NCBI GenBank assembly: GCA_964497615.1
Contig: CAZCEC010000021.1
Location: 23,739-87,738, forward strand
Length of the DNA stretch: 64,000 bases
Source: CAZCEC01 sp964497615
GTDB taxonomy: Bacteria > Chloroflexota > Anaerolineae > Anaerolineales > UBA6663
Direction: 5' to 3'
Part shown: positions 1-8,594 of the stretch, piece by piece
Layout: every line of letters starts with the position of its first letter
Position numbering within the stretch: position 1 is the stretch's first letter
Translations under genes and position numbers: made by a program
Notes under the pieces: generated by a model
Seen by the model: the letters and a program-made list of their open reading frames with translations, nothing else
Databases searched by the model: none
What the model was told of the DNA's origin: nothing

Positions 1-89
1 GCGAGGGCGCGGCGGAAATGCTGGACGGCACGCCCGAGGAGGCCGCCGCCAAACTAGTTGATCGGCTGCTGGCCGACAAGGTGATCTAG
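1..89 (+). CDS. etfB: Electron transfer flavoprotein beta subunit, C-terminal fragment
   Basis: The window opens inside a gene whose last 28 codons read EGAAEMLDGTPEEAAAKLVD then RLLADKVI before the TAG at 87-89. This matches the usual EtfB C-terminal tail (a glycine-rich 'EGxAxxMLxG' turn followed by an amphipathic helix ending in KVI). etfA starts 2 nt later, the standard etfB-etfA order. EtfB binds AMP and, with EtfA, forms the soluble FAD heterodimer that carries electrons from acyl-CoA and similar dehydrogenases to the quinone pool. Only the tail is visible, so the call relies partly on context. Confidence 0.85.
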   Translation, partial: EGAAEMLDGTPEEAAAKLVDRLLADKVI

Positions 90-91
90 CC

Positions 92-1078
92 ATGGGCAAC
101 TCACTCTGGGTCTACATTGAGCAGTTTCGGGGCACGGTGGCGCAGCCTTCGCTTGAGGCATTGGGCGAGGCGCGCCGACTGGCTGGTCTTCTGGGCGGCG
201 GCGTCACGGCGCTGTTGTTTGGGCAGGACATGGCTGGCCTCGCGCCCGCTATTTTCGCGCACGGCGCTGACGAGGTGCTGCTGGCCGACGATGCCACCCT
301 GGCCGAGTTCCGCGCCGAGGCCCATGCGCCGCTGCTGGTGAAGCTGGCACGCGAGCGCCGCCCCGAAGTTATCCTGGCCGGCGCCACCACCCGCGGCCGC
401 GACCTGCTGGGAATGGCAGCGGTGGATCTTGAGACGAGCGCCATCGCCGATGCCATTGCGCTGTCCACCGAGGGAGGGCAGATTCAGGCCACGCGGCCGG
501 TCTATGCCGGCAAGCTGTTAGCCACCGTAACCGGCAGCCGCCGGCCTTTGCTGGTGAGCCTGCGGCCGCGCGCATTTCCGAAACCCGAGCCGGATGCCTC
601 CCGCACCGGCACGCCTGAGGCTGTCACGCCGGCCCTGGCCGAGGATGCGATTGCCACCAAGGTTGTGGACTACGTGGTTGAGAGCGATGGCCGCGTCAGC
701 CTGGCGGATGCCCGCATCATCGTCAGCGGGGGGCGGGGTGTGGGCGGGCCGGAGGGGTTTGCGCCGGTGCGCGATCTGGCTGCCGTGCTGGGCGCGGCCG
801 TGGGCGCAAGCCGCGCTGCTGTCGATGCTGGCTGGATTCCATATGCCCACCAGGTGGGCCAGACCGGCAAAACCGTGGCCCCTGACCTTTACATCGCTGC
901 CGGCATCTCCGGCGCCATCCAGCATCAGGCGGGCATGCGCTCCGCCAAGACGATTGTGGCCATCAACAAAGACCCGGAGGCCCCGATCTTCAAGCTGGCC
1001 CGCTACGGCATCGCTGGTGACCTCTTCAAGGTCCTGCCGGCGCTCTCGACCGAGTTTAAGAAACGCCTGGGCAAGTAG
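92..1078 (+). CDS. etfA: Electron transfer flavoprotein alpha subunit
   Basis: This 328-residue protein is full length for EtfA. The N-terminal two thirds are the Rossmann-like ETF domain. From about residue 195 the conserved FAD-binding domain is clear: SGGRGVGG, then GWIPYAHQVGQTGKTVAPDL, YIAAGISGAIQH and a terminal AINKDPEAPIFKLARYGI block that contacts FAD. It starts at ATG 92, 2 nt after the etfB stop, so the two subunits are cotranslated. Role: FAD-bearing subunit of the cytoplasmic ETF heterodimer in beta-oxidation or amino-acid oxidation. No ETF-quinone oxidoreductase is in the window. Confidence 0.95.
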   Translation: MGNSLWVYIEQFRGTVAQPSLEALGEARRLAGLLGGGVTALLFGQDMAGLAPAIFAHGADEVLLADDATLAEFRAEAHAPLLVKLARERRPEVILAGATTRGRDLLGMAAVDLETSAIADAIALSTEGGQIQATRPVYAGKLLATVTGSRRPLLVSLRPRAFPKPEPDASRTGTPEAVTPALAEDAIATKVVDYVVESDGRVSLADARIIVSGGRGVGGPEGFAPVRDLAAVLGAAVGASRAAVDAGWIPYAHQVGQTGKTVAPDLYIAAGISGAIQHQAGMRSAKTIVAINKDPEAPIFKLARYGIAGDLFKVLPALSTEFKKRLGK

Positions 1079-1081
1079 CCG

Positions 1082-3163
1082 TTAGTCGATCAGCAGCCGG
1101 TCCAACATCACGTTGAAGAGGTCCACCTTGGCGTCCCACTGGTCGTCGTGTGATTCGACGACCACGATGAACACCAGGTCTTCATCGGCGTCAATCACGC
1201 CCGCCAGCGCGCCCTGGATCGACAGGCCGGCCGGGTCGGTGTAGTTATAGTAGTTCAGCCACCCGTCTTCCCCCGCCAGGGTGAAGGCCTCGCGTTCCTC
1301 GGCGCTGAAGTCGAGCATCTCCTCGTCCAGCGCGCCGAGATAGAGGTCAAAGAGCTGGAAGATGTCAGCGTCGGCGCCCGTGCTGGCGATCCAGGCTGTC
1401 ACCCCGAAGAAGTCCTGCGAGCTCGGGTCGCGGGCCGCTACCACCGAGACCTCATTGTCGGCCAGGTCGGTGACGTTCCAGGTTGTTGGGTAGCTGATGG
1501 TCACGCCTACATTGGTGCTGGCGAAGTAGGTCATGGGCGGCAGATCGCCCGGCAGCACCCGCAGCCGGCCCGTTGCCACCAGCGCGCCGTCCACAAACAC
1601 GTCCAGGTCGTACGTCCCGGAGTTCAGCCCGCCGTAGTTGTACAGGCTCACCCAGGCCGTGCCGTCCTCGCCATACACCCACTCGTCGTACACGGTGCTC
1701 AGGTATTCGCGTCCGTCCAGCACCCAGCGAGCCATCCAGCGGCTGTCGGCCGCCATCCCGGTGTAAGCCAGTTGAGCGTACACAATCGTCGCCGACTGGG
1801 GATACTCGTCGGCCAGGTCGATCACCACGTTGTCCTCGGTGACATTGGCCCCGAAGACCAGCGGCTCGAACTCGGCCTGCGAGTCCACGCTGAGCACCTC
1901 GCCGTACATGCGTAGCGACGCAAACGCTTCCTTGAGACGCTCCACTGCCGGGTTCAACGTGCCGCCCAGGTCGGGGCGCGCGGCCGCCAGTTCGGCCAGA
2001 TCGGAGACGCCGACCTCCATCAAGTAGCTGAAGTTGGAGTCACTGCTTTGGCGCTGAGCGCAGTCAATGGCGCGGGTGTAGGCTGCCTCGGCGTCCGCGG
2101 GCTGCTCCAGCGCCAGCAGGATCAACCCGTGATTGAAGGCCAGGTAGCAGTCGTCCGGCGCCATCGGCAGGGCGATCTCCGTGTATTCCAGGGCACTACG
2201 GTATTGACCGTTGAGGTAATACAGCCAACCCAGATTGCCGAACACCGGCGCATCTTCGTGCCCCAGGCGGATGGCCCGCAGCGCGTCGTCAATGGCAAGC
2301 TGCGTGTCGAGGTGCTTTTCGAGCAGCGATGAGTCCGTGTTGGCCAGCGACCGGTAGAACAAGGCCCGGCTATAGTCGGGGGCGATCTCGACGGCGGCGT
2401 TGAAGTAGTCCAGGGCCGCGGTCGCGTCCTCGCCCCGGCTCTGCGCCAGGTTGTATTGGATGCGGCCTTCGACGAAGTTCTCGATGGCCGACCCAGGGAC
2501 GAACGGCACCGGCTGAAACAGGATGACCAGCACCCAGACGCCGCAGAACATTGTCAGCCCCAGGCTGGCCGTCGCCAGGAGATACTTGAGCCGCGAGCCT
2601 AGGGTCAACGACAGGCCGGCCAGGAACAATGCCACCGACAGGACGGAGAGCACGGCCACAAACCGGTTGGCTTTCTCGCTCCAGGCCCGCGACTGGTCGA
2701 GGAGCACGTGCTCTTCTTCCTCTTCCATGTAGGCTGGCCGGTTCAGTTCCTCGTTGTACAGCGCCGTGTCCTGGTGAAATTCCACCAGCAGGGGGTCGCT
2801 GGACGAGACCGAGGCCGCCGCCGCCAGCCAGCGGTTGGCGTCCAGCGCGTAGTCGGCCGCTATATCGCTGCCGCCCATCCGCAGAGCGCGCGCCTTGGTG
2901 TCGGCGCGCACGGCCCGCTGGACGTAGTCCCCATACCGCTGGAGCACGTCGGTGCCTTGCGCCGCCGACAGTCCGGCGCGCACGTACAGGCCGGTGGCAT
3001 TGACAGCGTTGAAGGAACTGCGCTGGGCCAGGTCGGACGATTGCAGACCCGAGTAGGTTTGCAGGAAGGTGACCAGCGCCGCGAACACGCTGACCAGGGT
3101 CAGCATGACGATGACGCCGTTCTTGAAGTAGTCGGGGCGTTCGGGCTTGGGCGTGTCGCTCAT
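1082..3163 (-). CDS. Membrane-anchored TPR protein of unknown function
   Basis: This 693-residue protein has one membrane helix near residues 15-36, a roughly 130-residue extracytoplasmic stretch with an acidic MEEEEEH run, then two closely spaced helices (about 170-215). Tetratricopeptide-like repeats follow (ALDYFNAAVEIAPDYSRALF, then AVFGNLGWLYYLNGQY-type units) up to about residue 370. The last 280 residues are aromatic-rich, probably beta-structured, and I do not recognise them. It lies 3 nt downstream of the gene at 3167-3874, whose protein has the same helix / ectodomain / two-helix layout, so they are probably a duplicated, cotranscribed pair. A protein-interaction role at the membrane is inferred from the TPRs; no function can be assigned. 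Confidence 0.75.
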   Translation of the reverse strand: MSDTPKPERPDYFKNGVIVMLTLVSVFAALVTFLQTYSGLQSSDLAQRSSFNAVNATGLYVRAGLSAAQGTDVLQRYGDYVQRAVRADTKARALRMGGSDIAADYALDANRWLAAAASVSSSDPLLVEFHQDTALYNEELNRPAYMEEEEEHVLLDQSRAWSEKANRFVAVLSVLSVALFLAGLSLTLGSRLKYLLATASLGLTMFCGVWVLVILFQPVPFVPGSAIENFVEGRIQYNLAQSRGEDATAALDYFNAAVEIAPDYSRALFYRSLANTDSSLLEKHLDTQLAIDDALRAIRLGHEDAPVFGNLGWLYYLNGQYRSALEYTEIALPMAPDDCYLAFNHGLILLALEQPADAEAAYTRAIDCAQRQSSDSNFSYLMEVGVSDLAELAAARPDLGGTLNPAVERLKEAFASLRMYGEVLSVDSQAEFEPLVFGANVTEDNVVIDLADEYPQSATIVYAQLAYTGMAADSRWMARWVLDGREYLSTVYDEWVYGEDGTAWVSLYNYGGLNSGTYDLDVFVDGALVATGRLRVLPGDLPPMTYFASTNVGVTISYPTTWNVTDLADNEVSVVAARDPSSQDFFGVTAWIASTGADADIFQLFDLYLGALDEEMLDFSAEEREAFTLAGEDGWLNYYNYTDPAGLSIQGALAGVIDADEDLVFIVVVESHDDQWDAKVDLFNVMLDRLLID

Positions 3164-3166
3164 GGC

Positions 3167-3874
3167 CTAGCCAAGCCCCATCACGTTGATGACGCCGCCG
3201 ATGACGTACACGGCCGTGATCGCCAGCGCCACCAGTAGGCCCGCCGTCAGCCACACCCAGCGCAGCGCGGTCTTGGTGATCTCCGCCCAGGTGAGGAAGG
3301 CCAGCGACAGGAACCACGCGAACAGGCTGGCCCCCAGCGACAGCGCCTCGGTCCGCCAGCGCGCCGCCTCGGCAAAGTCGTCCTCGAAGTCAATGTCCAC
3401 ATAGACGGCCGCATTCTGCCGGCGGTCGTTCAGGAAAGTCGCTTCATCGAAGCCGACGTATTCGCCCGTGTCATCCGCGATCAGGTAGCCGCTGTCTATG
3501 TACCGGTAGGCGTTGTTACTCTCCTCAAGCTGGCCGGCGGCTTCCAGGCGCAGCGCGGTGCCCAGCGCAGCGTTTTCGCTGGCCTCGGCCTCGTTGATGT
3601 AGTCGAACGTCAGGAAGTACAGGTCGCGGTTGAAGCGATAGTCGCTGAAGGCGCGCTGGTTGCGGGCCACCTGCGCCCAACTGCCGCCGTCCACGCGCTC
3701 CAGGTTGATCTTGGCCAGCACGCCATTGTGCTGCGCCTCGGTGGCATTCCCGGCCGCCACCGCCGATTGCGATGCCACCAGCGCAATGACGGTGGACACC
3801 AGGGCGATCAGCACCGTGATGACGGTAGACAAACGATCAGCTTTATCTTTGGCCGGCTCGGCGTTTTCGCTCAT
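3167..3874 (-). CDS. Three-helix membrane protein, paired with the TPR protein
   Basis: This 235-residue protein begins with a soluble Lys/Asp-rich stretch, a membrane helix near residues 18-38 (TVITVLIALVSTVIALVASQ), a polar ectodomain rich in Asp/Glu and Tyr, and two C-terminal helices (about 180-232). The layout mirrors the first third of the downstream TPR protein. It starts 6 nt after the small gene at 3881-4084. I do not recognise a family or catalytic motif. A scaffold or sensor role is only inferred from the paired organisation. Confidence 0.7.
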   Translation of the reverse strand: MSENAEPAKDKADRLSTVITVLIALVSTVIALVASQSAVAAGNATEAQHNGVLAKINLERVDGGSWAQVARNQRAFSDYRFNRDLYFLTFDYINEAEASENAALGTALRLEAAGQLEESNNAYRYIDSGYLIADDTGEYVGFDEATFLNDRRQNAAVYVDIDFEDDFAEAARWRTEALSLGASLFAWFLSLAFLTWAEITKTALRWVWLTAGLLVALAITAVYVIGGVINVMGLG

Positions 3875-3880
3875 AGGGGG

Positions 3881-4084
3881 CTATTGGGCCTGTTCACGCA
3901 GGATGTTCACGGCCAGGGCGGCCGCGTCGCGCTGGGCGGGGTCCCAGCCCGGTTCGTCGCGCATGCGCTTCAGGTGCGCCAGCACGGCCAGGCTCTCGTC
4001 ATCAGTCAGGTCGCGCCACACCCGCCGGATGCGGGCGGGGTCACCCGACAGCAAGGCTTCCCATAACTGCTCCAATTCGTCCAT
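3881..4084 (-). CDS. Small acidic helical protein, hypothetical
   Basis: The start chosen is ATG 4084, giving 67 residues (MDELEQLWEALLSGDPARIR and onward, ending REQAQ). A longer reading from TTG 4132 would add 16 residues that look non-coding. The protein is almost all helix with no Cys and no membrane segment. It precedes the two membrane-protein genes on the same strand by 6 nt and is probably the first gene of that operon. A minus-strand -10-like hexamer TATTAT lies at 4121-4126. It is divergent from the glycosyltransferase gene. Function unknown. Confidence 0.6.
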   Translation of the reverse strand: MDELEQLWEALLSGDPARIRRVWRDLTDDESLAVLAHLKRMRDEPGWDPAQRDAAALAVNILREQAQ

Positions 4085-4134
4085 GCCAATGATTAGGGCC
4101 GGGCCAGCGGCGACGGCGGAATAATACCACAACC

Positions 4135-4163
4135 TTGACCCGCCTTATGTCCATCCTTATAAT
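4135..4163 (+). promoter_or_regulatory. Near-consensus sigma-70-type promoter of the osmolyte operon
   Basis: TTGACC (4135-4140) and TATAAT (4158-4163) are separated by 17 nt, an almost perfect housekeeping promoter on the plus strand. The predicted transcription start is about 4170, next to the GTG at 4172, so the mRNA may be leaderless. This promoter should drive the glycosyltransferase, gpgS and gpgP genes. Confidence 0.8.
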
Positions 4164-4171
4164 GGCAATGC

Positions 4172-5500
4172 GTGGGTTACTTGCGCTGTGGACCGCGCGC
4201 CCCATCCTCCGAATCGAATTCCGCGCTGCCCCCGTGGTCGCGATTGCTAGAAAAGGGACGACTGTTGCAGATTGCGCTAATTCACTATGCCGTGCCGCCC
4301 ATCGTGGGCGGCGTCGAAGCCGTCGTGGGACGTCACGCACGGCTCATGCACGCCGCTGGTCATGCTGTGCGCTTGCTAGCGGCACGCGGAGCCGCGCCCG
4401 GCGCCGGCATTGGCTACGCGGAGTTGCCTCTGATCGGCTCCCGGCATCCCCGTGTATTGGCCGCCAAAGCCGGATTGGATGCCGGCCGCGTGCCGGCGGA
4501 CTTCGAGGCCCTCACCGCCGATATCCTGCGCGCCCTTGAACCGGCGCTGAGCGGCGTGGAGGTGCTCATCGCCCACAACGTCGCCTCCCTGAACAAGAAC
4601 CTGGCTTTGACGGCGGCTCTGCATCTGCTCAACGCCCGCCCCGGCGCGCCGCACCTAATTCTGTGGCACCACGACCTGGCCTGGACCACGCCGCGCTATC
4701 AGCCCGAACTGCACCCTGGTCTGCCCTGGGAATTGCTCTCGAGCCCATGGCCACGCGCCCGCCAGGTGGTCGTGTCCGAGGCCCGTCGCCACGAGTTGGC
4801 GGCGCTGATGGGCTTACCCCCAGGAGACATCACCGTTGTCCCGAACGGGATTGATTTGGACCATCTCTACAAACTGGAGCCGCAAACGCGCGACCTCGCG
4901 GCGGCGATGGGCCTCGCCGAAGCCGATCCCCTCCTGCTGCTGCCCGTGCGCCTGACTCGCCGCAAGAATATCGAGCTGGCGCTGAACGTGTTGGCTCGCC
5001 TGCGGGCGGAGAGCCTGCCGCATGCCATGCTGGTTGTCACTGGCCCCGAGGGGCCGCACAATCCCGCCAACGCTGCTTATCGCCAGGAACTGCTGGCCTT
5101 GCGCGACAGGCTGCACCTGGGCGGCGCCGCCCACTTCTGTGCTGAATACACCACTGAATTCTTGCCCGATGCCGTCATCGCCGACTTCTTCCGGCTGGCT
5201 GACGCGCTCTTCCTCCCCAGCCGCGAGGAAGGTTTTGGGATTCCCTTGATCGAAGCCGCTGTTACCCGGCTGCCGGTCTTCTGCAGCGACATTGCGCCAC
5301 TGCGTGCGCTAGGGCAGGGGGATGCCGTTTACTTCGCGCCTGATGCTGACCCGGCCGCCATCGCGGACGTGGTCGCCCGCCGTCTGGCCGGCGACTCGGC
5401 GGCCCGCTTTGCGGCGCGGGCCCGCCGGGAATTCACCTGGGAGGCAGTCTATGCGCGGCATGTGGCCCCCTTGCTGGTGAGACAGGAAAGCACACTATGA
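4172..5500 (+). CDS. GT4 family glycosyltransferase
   Basis: This is a GT-B fold glycosyltransferase. The first beta strand and glycine loop (IALIHYAVPPIVGGVE), the linker PNGIDLDHL, the phosphate-binding VRLTRRKNIELAL and the GT4 nucleotide-sugar signature SREEGFGIPLIEAA are all present. As a GTG-started 442-residue protein it would be leaderless, since TATAAT ends 8 nt before 4172. The alternative is TTG 4265, preceded by the Shine-Dalgarno-like AAAGGGA, which starts right at the conserved fold (411 residues) and fits homologues better. The stop overlaps the gpgS start by 4 nt (ATGA). The acceptor is unknown; coupling to gpgS/gpgP suggests it extends or uses glucosylglycerate, or acts in the same stress response. 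It could instead make an unrelated glycolipid. Confidence 0.85.
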   Translation: MGYLRCGPRAPSSESNSALPPWSRLLEKGRLLQIALIHYAVPPIVGGVEAVVGRHARLMHAAGHAVRLLAARGAAPGAGIGYAELPLIGSRHPRVLAAKAGLDAGRVPADFEALTADILRALEPALSGVEVLIAHNVASLNKNLALTAALHLLNARPGAPHLILWHHDLAWTTPRYQPELHPGLPWELLSSPWPRARQVVVSEARRHELAALMGLPPGDITVVPNGIDLDHLYKLEPQTRDLAAAMGLAEADPLLLLPVRLTRRKNIELALNVLARLRAESLPHAMLVVTGPEGPHNPANAAYRQELLALRDRLHLGGAAHFCAEYTTEFLPDAVIADFFRLADALFLPSREEGFGIPLIEAAVTRLPVFCSDIAPLRALGQGDAVYFAPDADPAAIADVVARRLAGDSAARFAARARREFTWEAVYARHVAPLLVRQESTL

Positions 5501-7299
5501 AGACCCGCGCCTTTCCACCTGTGCGCACGGCGCTGGTGCCCGTTATCCACGGCTGCGACGGGGCGGCCTCGCTGGCGGCGGCCCGCGCCCTGGCAACCGA
5601 GGTGGTGCTGGTCGGTTTTGTGCCGATTGGGGCCGACGAGAGTCTGAGCGCCGGCACCACCAAGGCCCGCGAGGTGCGGCGCCAGTTGCGCGAGCTGGCG
5701 CAGATGACGGGCCCGTCCACGCGCGTCAAATCGCCGGTGCATGTCTCCACCACGCCCTGGCAGGACTTGGAAACGGTGCTGGCCGCCGAATCGCCGGATG
5801 CCCTGGTGCTCGATTGGTACGGCCACCTGGCGGCGCTCGGTGTGGCGCCGGATGAAGTGCTGCTCAACCCCGCCTGCGATATCATCCTGGTCCGCGGACC
5901 ATTTCCGGAGAAGCCGCGGCGGGTGCTGGTCCCGGCCCGCGGCGGCCCGCACGCCGAGTTGGCCTTGCGGCTCGCGCTCAGCCTCAGCCCCGAGAAGATG
6001 ACGACCCTGCACCTGACCCAGCCGGGCGCCTCGTCAGATGCGCCGTTCCGAGGGCTGGAACAGGTGCTGCGCCGGCTGCCCGAGGTGGAGACCCGCACGG
6101 CCGAAACCGACGACCCGGTGAGCACCCTGCTGCGCGAAGCCGCCAACTACGACGTGGTGGTGATGGGCGCCACCGCCCAGCCGCTGCGCAGCCTGGAGTC
6201 CTTGGGCGTTGCCGCGGACCGCATGCTGCGTGAATCGCCCACCGCCGTGCTGGCTGTCAAGACCCGCCGGCCTATGTCGGTGCTCCATCCGGATGAGACC
6301 GCTGGCGCACAGGCCATCTCCATCCTGGTGGACAAGTGGTTTGCCGAGAACACCTTCGAGGCGGCCGAGTTTGACGACATCGAGCAACTCGTGGACCTCA
6401 AGCGCCAGCATGGTCTGACCATTAGCCTGGCCCTGCCCGCCCTCAATGAAGCTGAGACCGTCGGCAAGGTGATCCGAACCATCAAGCGGGCGCTGATGGA
6501 GCAAGCGCCCTTGCTGGATGAGATCGTCTTGATCGATTCGAACTCCACCGATCGGACGCGTGAGATCGCGGCCAGCCTGGGCGTGCCGGTGTACATTCAT
6601 CAGGAGCTGCTGCCCGATTTGGGGCCGCGCCGTGGCAAGGGCGAGGCCCTGTGGAAGAGCCTGCTGGTGACGACCGGCGACATCGTGGCCTGGATCGATA
6701 CCGACATCGTCAACATCCATCCGCGCTTTGTGTATGGCATCCTGGGGCCGCTGCTGCAAAACCCCGCCATCAAGTTCGTCAAGGGCTTCTATCGCCGCCC
6801 TCTGCGGGTGGGCGAGAAAATCCAGGCCGGCGGCGGCGGCCGGGTGACGGAGTTGATGGCCCGGCCGATGCTCAACCTGTTCTACCCCGAGCTGTCGGGC
6901 GTCGTGCAGCCCCTGTCGGGTGAGTACGCCGGCCGGCGCGACGCGCTTGAGCAGTTGCCTTTCTTCTCCGGCTACGGCGTGGAGACTGGGCTGCTGGTGG
7001 ATGTCTTTGAACACTTCGGGCTGCCGGCCATTGCCCAGGTGGACCTTCTGGAGCGCATCCATCACAACCAGCCCCTGGAAGCTCTGAGCAAGATGTCGTT
7101 TGCCATCCTTCAGGCCGTCATCCGCAAGCTCGAACGGCGCTACGGTCAAACCATCCTGGAGGATGTGCATAAATCCATGAAGCTGATTCGCTACGAAGCT
7201 GGGGCCTACTTCCTGGAAGTGGAAGAGATCGTGGAACACGAGCGCCCCCCCATGGTGGATGTGCCGGAATACGCCCAGCGGCAAATCAGCACTCTATGA
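5497..7299 (+). CDS. gpgS: Universal stress protein / glucosyl-3-phosphoglycerate synthase fusion
   Basis: This 600-residue protein is about 270 residues longer than a stand-alone GpgS. Residues 8-135 and 137-258 look like two tandem Usp folds; the second ends in VVMGAT and SPTAVLAVKTRRP, as in Usp proteins. From about residue 274 the GpgS/GT81 catalytic part follows: an N-terminal helix (DKWFAENTFEAAEFD), SLALPALNEAETVG, DSNSTDRT, RRGKGEALWKSL, the metal-binding D401-T-D403, LSGEYAGRR and GYGVETGLLVDVF. GpgS transfers glucose from an NDP-glucose to 3-phosphoglycerate, the first step of glucosylglycerate synthesis. It overlaps the genes on both sides by 4 nt. The Usp part may bind ATP or sense stress; that is inference. 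Confidence 0.88.
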   Translation: MKTRAFPPVRTALVPVIHGCDGAASLAAARALATEVVLVGFVPIGADESLSAGTTKAREVRRQLRELAQMTGPSTRVKSPVHVSTTPWQDLETVLAAESPDALVLDWYGHLAALGVAPDEVLLNPACDIILVRGPFPEKPRRVLVPARGGPHAELALRLALSLSPEKMTTLHLTQPGASSDAPFRGLEQVLRRLPEVETRTAETDDPVSTLLREAANYDVVVMGATAQPLRSLESLGVAADRMLRESPTAVLAVKTRRPMSVLHPDETAGAQAISILVDKWFAENTFEAAEFDDIEQLVDLKRQHGLTISLALPALNEAETVGKVIRTIKRALMEQAPLLDEIVLIDSNSTDRTREIAASLGVPVYIHQELLPDLGPRRGKGEALWKSLLVTTGDIVAWIDTDIVNIHPRFVYGILGPLLQNPAIKFVKGFYRRPLRVGEKIQAGGGGRVTELMARPMLNLFYPELSGVVQPLSGEYAGRRDALEQLPFFSGYGVETGLLVDVFEHFGLPAIAQVDLLERIHHNQPLEALSKMSFAILQAVIRKLERRYGQTILEDVHKSMKLIRYEAGAYFLEVEEIVEHERPPMVDVPEYAQRQISTL

Positions 7300-7892
7300 C
7301 CCCCACGCCGCCGCACGCGCACCTGTGGCTTGTTCGCCACGGCCAGACGGACTGGAATCTGTCCGGCCGCTATCAGGGCCAGGCGGATGTGCCCCTTAAC
7401 GACACCGGCTGGGAGCAGGCCCGTGCCCTGCCCGCGGTTCTGTCCGGCCCTGATTTTGCCGCGCTCTACAGCAGCGACCTGCGCCGTGCGCGCGACACCG
7501 CCTCCGTCCTGGCCGAGCGCCTCTCGCTGGCGGTGCAGGTGGATGCGCGCCTGCGTGAAGTGCGGCTGGGCGAATGGGAGGGGATGCTCTTCAGCGACAT
7601 CCAGGCACACTACCCCGCCGAATGGCAGGCGCGGCAAAGCGACCCTCTCAACGCCCGTCCGCCCGGCGGCGAAAACCTGCGGGAGGTTGCAGCGCGGGTG
7701 TGGGCCGCCGCCGACGACATTGCCCGCATTCATCCTGGCGCGGAGGTAGTGATTGTGGCGCATGGCCTATCGCTGGCGACCGTGCGCGTGCGCGCCTTGG
7801 GCCTGCCCCTGGCCGTGGCTTACGATCACGTTCCTGAGAATGGACGTCCCGAGCGCGTCACCTGGTCAATTCAAGGAGATACCGCGCCCTGA
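7296..7892 (+). CDS. gpgP: Histidine phosphatase, probable glucosyl-3-phosphoglycerate phosphatase
   Basis: This 198-residue member of the phosphoglycerate-mutase-like histidine phosphatases has the catalytic LVRHGQTDWN motif (His15), the substrate loop GRYQGQADVPLNDTG, the LREVRLGEWEGM acid region and the second histidine in VIVAHGLSL. It overlaps gpgS by 4 nt, so translation is coupled. In actinobacteria this family supplies the phosphatase that turns glucosyl-3-phosphoglycerate into glucosylglycerate, and the context supports that role here. By sequence alone it could be another phosphatase of the broad PhoE/CobC type. Confidence 0.82.
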   Translation: MTPTPPHAHLWLVRHGQTDWNLSGRYQGQADVPLNDTGWEQARALPAVLSGPDFAALYSSDLRRARDTASVLAERLSLAVQVDARLREVRLGEWEGMLFSDIQAHYPAEWQARQSDPLNARPPGGENLREVAARVWAAADDIARIHPGAEVVIVAHGLSLATVRVRALGLPLAVAYDHVPENGRPERVTWSIQGDTAP

Positions 7893-7940
7893 CCGTACTC
7901 GCCATCCTCCGCCCCTCGACGCCCGCTCAGCTTCACCCCC

Positions 7941-8585
7941 TCAACCGCCGCGCCTGGGCGGGTCGCTGAGATAAGCGTGCCACAGGATGCGCGCCGCCAC
8001 CGCCCGCCACGGACGCCAGGCCTCCCCCAGCGCCGACAGTTCGTCCGGGCCGGGCCGGCTTCCCAGCCGCTTCACACGCTGCGCCGCGATTGCCAGCGCC
8101 AGGTCGCCCGTCGGCCAGGCGTCGGGCCGGCGCAGGACCATCAGCAGGTAAATCTCCGCTGTCCACGGCCCAATGCCCTTGATGGCGGTCAGCGAGGCGC
8201 GCGCGGCGGCGTCCTCCTGCCGGGCCAGCCGGCGCAAGTTCAGCCGGCCCTCCGCCAGGGCCGCTGCCAACTCGCGCCCGTAACGGGTCTTCTGCCGGCT
8301 GAAGCCAATCGTCTTCAGGGTTGCGTCGTCCAGGGCCAGAAAGGCGCGCGGCGTCAGCGGCCGGACGGCAGCGTTGAGCTTGCGATAGGCGGCCAGGGCC
8401 GAAGCAAGCGAAACTTGCTGTTCCAGGATAATATGGAGCAGGGTGCCGAAGCCCGGCCGCCGGGACCAGAGCGGCGGCGGCCCATGGCGGCGCACCACAT
8501 CCGCCAGGTCGGCGTCGCGTCGCGCGAGGTCGGCCACGGCGTTGGAGAGGGTGTTTCGGTTTAGTGCTGGCGTCTTTGCGTTCAA
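7941..8585 (-). CDS. AlkA-like DNA-3-methyladenine glycosylase (HhH-GPD)
   Basis: The HhH-GPD fold is evident: ILEQQVSLASA, then the helix-hairpin-helix LTAIKGIGPWTAEIYLLM, and the catalytic aspartate in WPTGDLALAIAA. Such enzymes remove alkylated purines to start base excision repair. The start is uncertain. An upstream start at 8624 would overlap the divergent MFS gene, and TTG 8585 (214 residues) avoids this; conserved homology begins only around AVADLARRD. No Ada domain or other repair gene is adjacent. It is convergent with gpgP (48 nt apart) and sits inside an otherwise plus-strand osmolyte cluster. Confidence 0.85.
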   Translation of the reverse strand: MNAKTPALNRNTLSNAVADLARRDADLADVVRRHGPPPLWSRRPGFGTLLHIILEQQVSLASALAAYRKLNAAVRPLTPRAFLALDDATLKTIGFSRQKTRYGRELAAALAEGRLNLRRLARQEDAAARASLTAIKGIGPWTAEIYLLMVLRRPDAWPTGDLALAIAAQRVKRLGSRPGPDELSALGEAWRPWRAVAARILWHAYLSDPPRRGG

Positions 8586-8594
8586 TTTCGCTTC

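Noticed and set aside
7296..7892. Phosphoglycerate mutase or cobalamin phosphatase CobC
   Set aside because: The fold is the same, but the 4-nt overlap with gpgS and absence of cobalamin or glycolytic genes favour the GpgP role; kept as an alternative in the entry.
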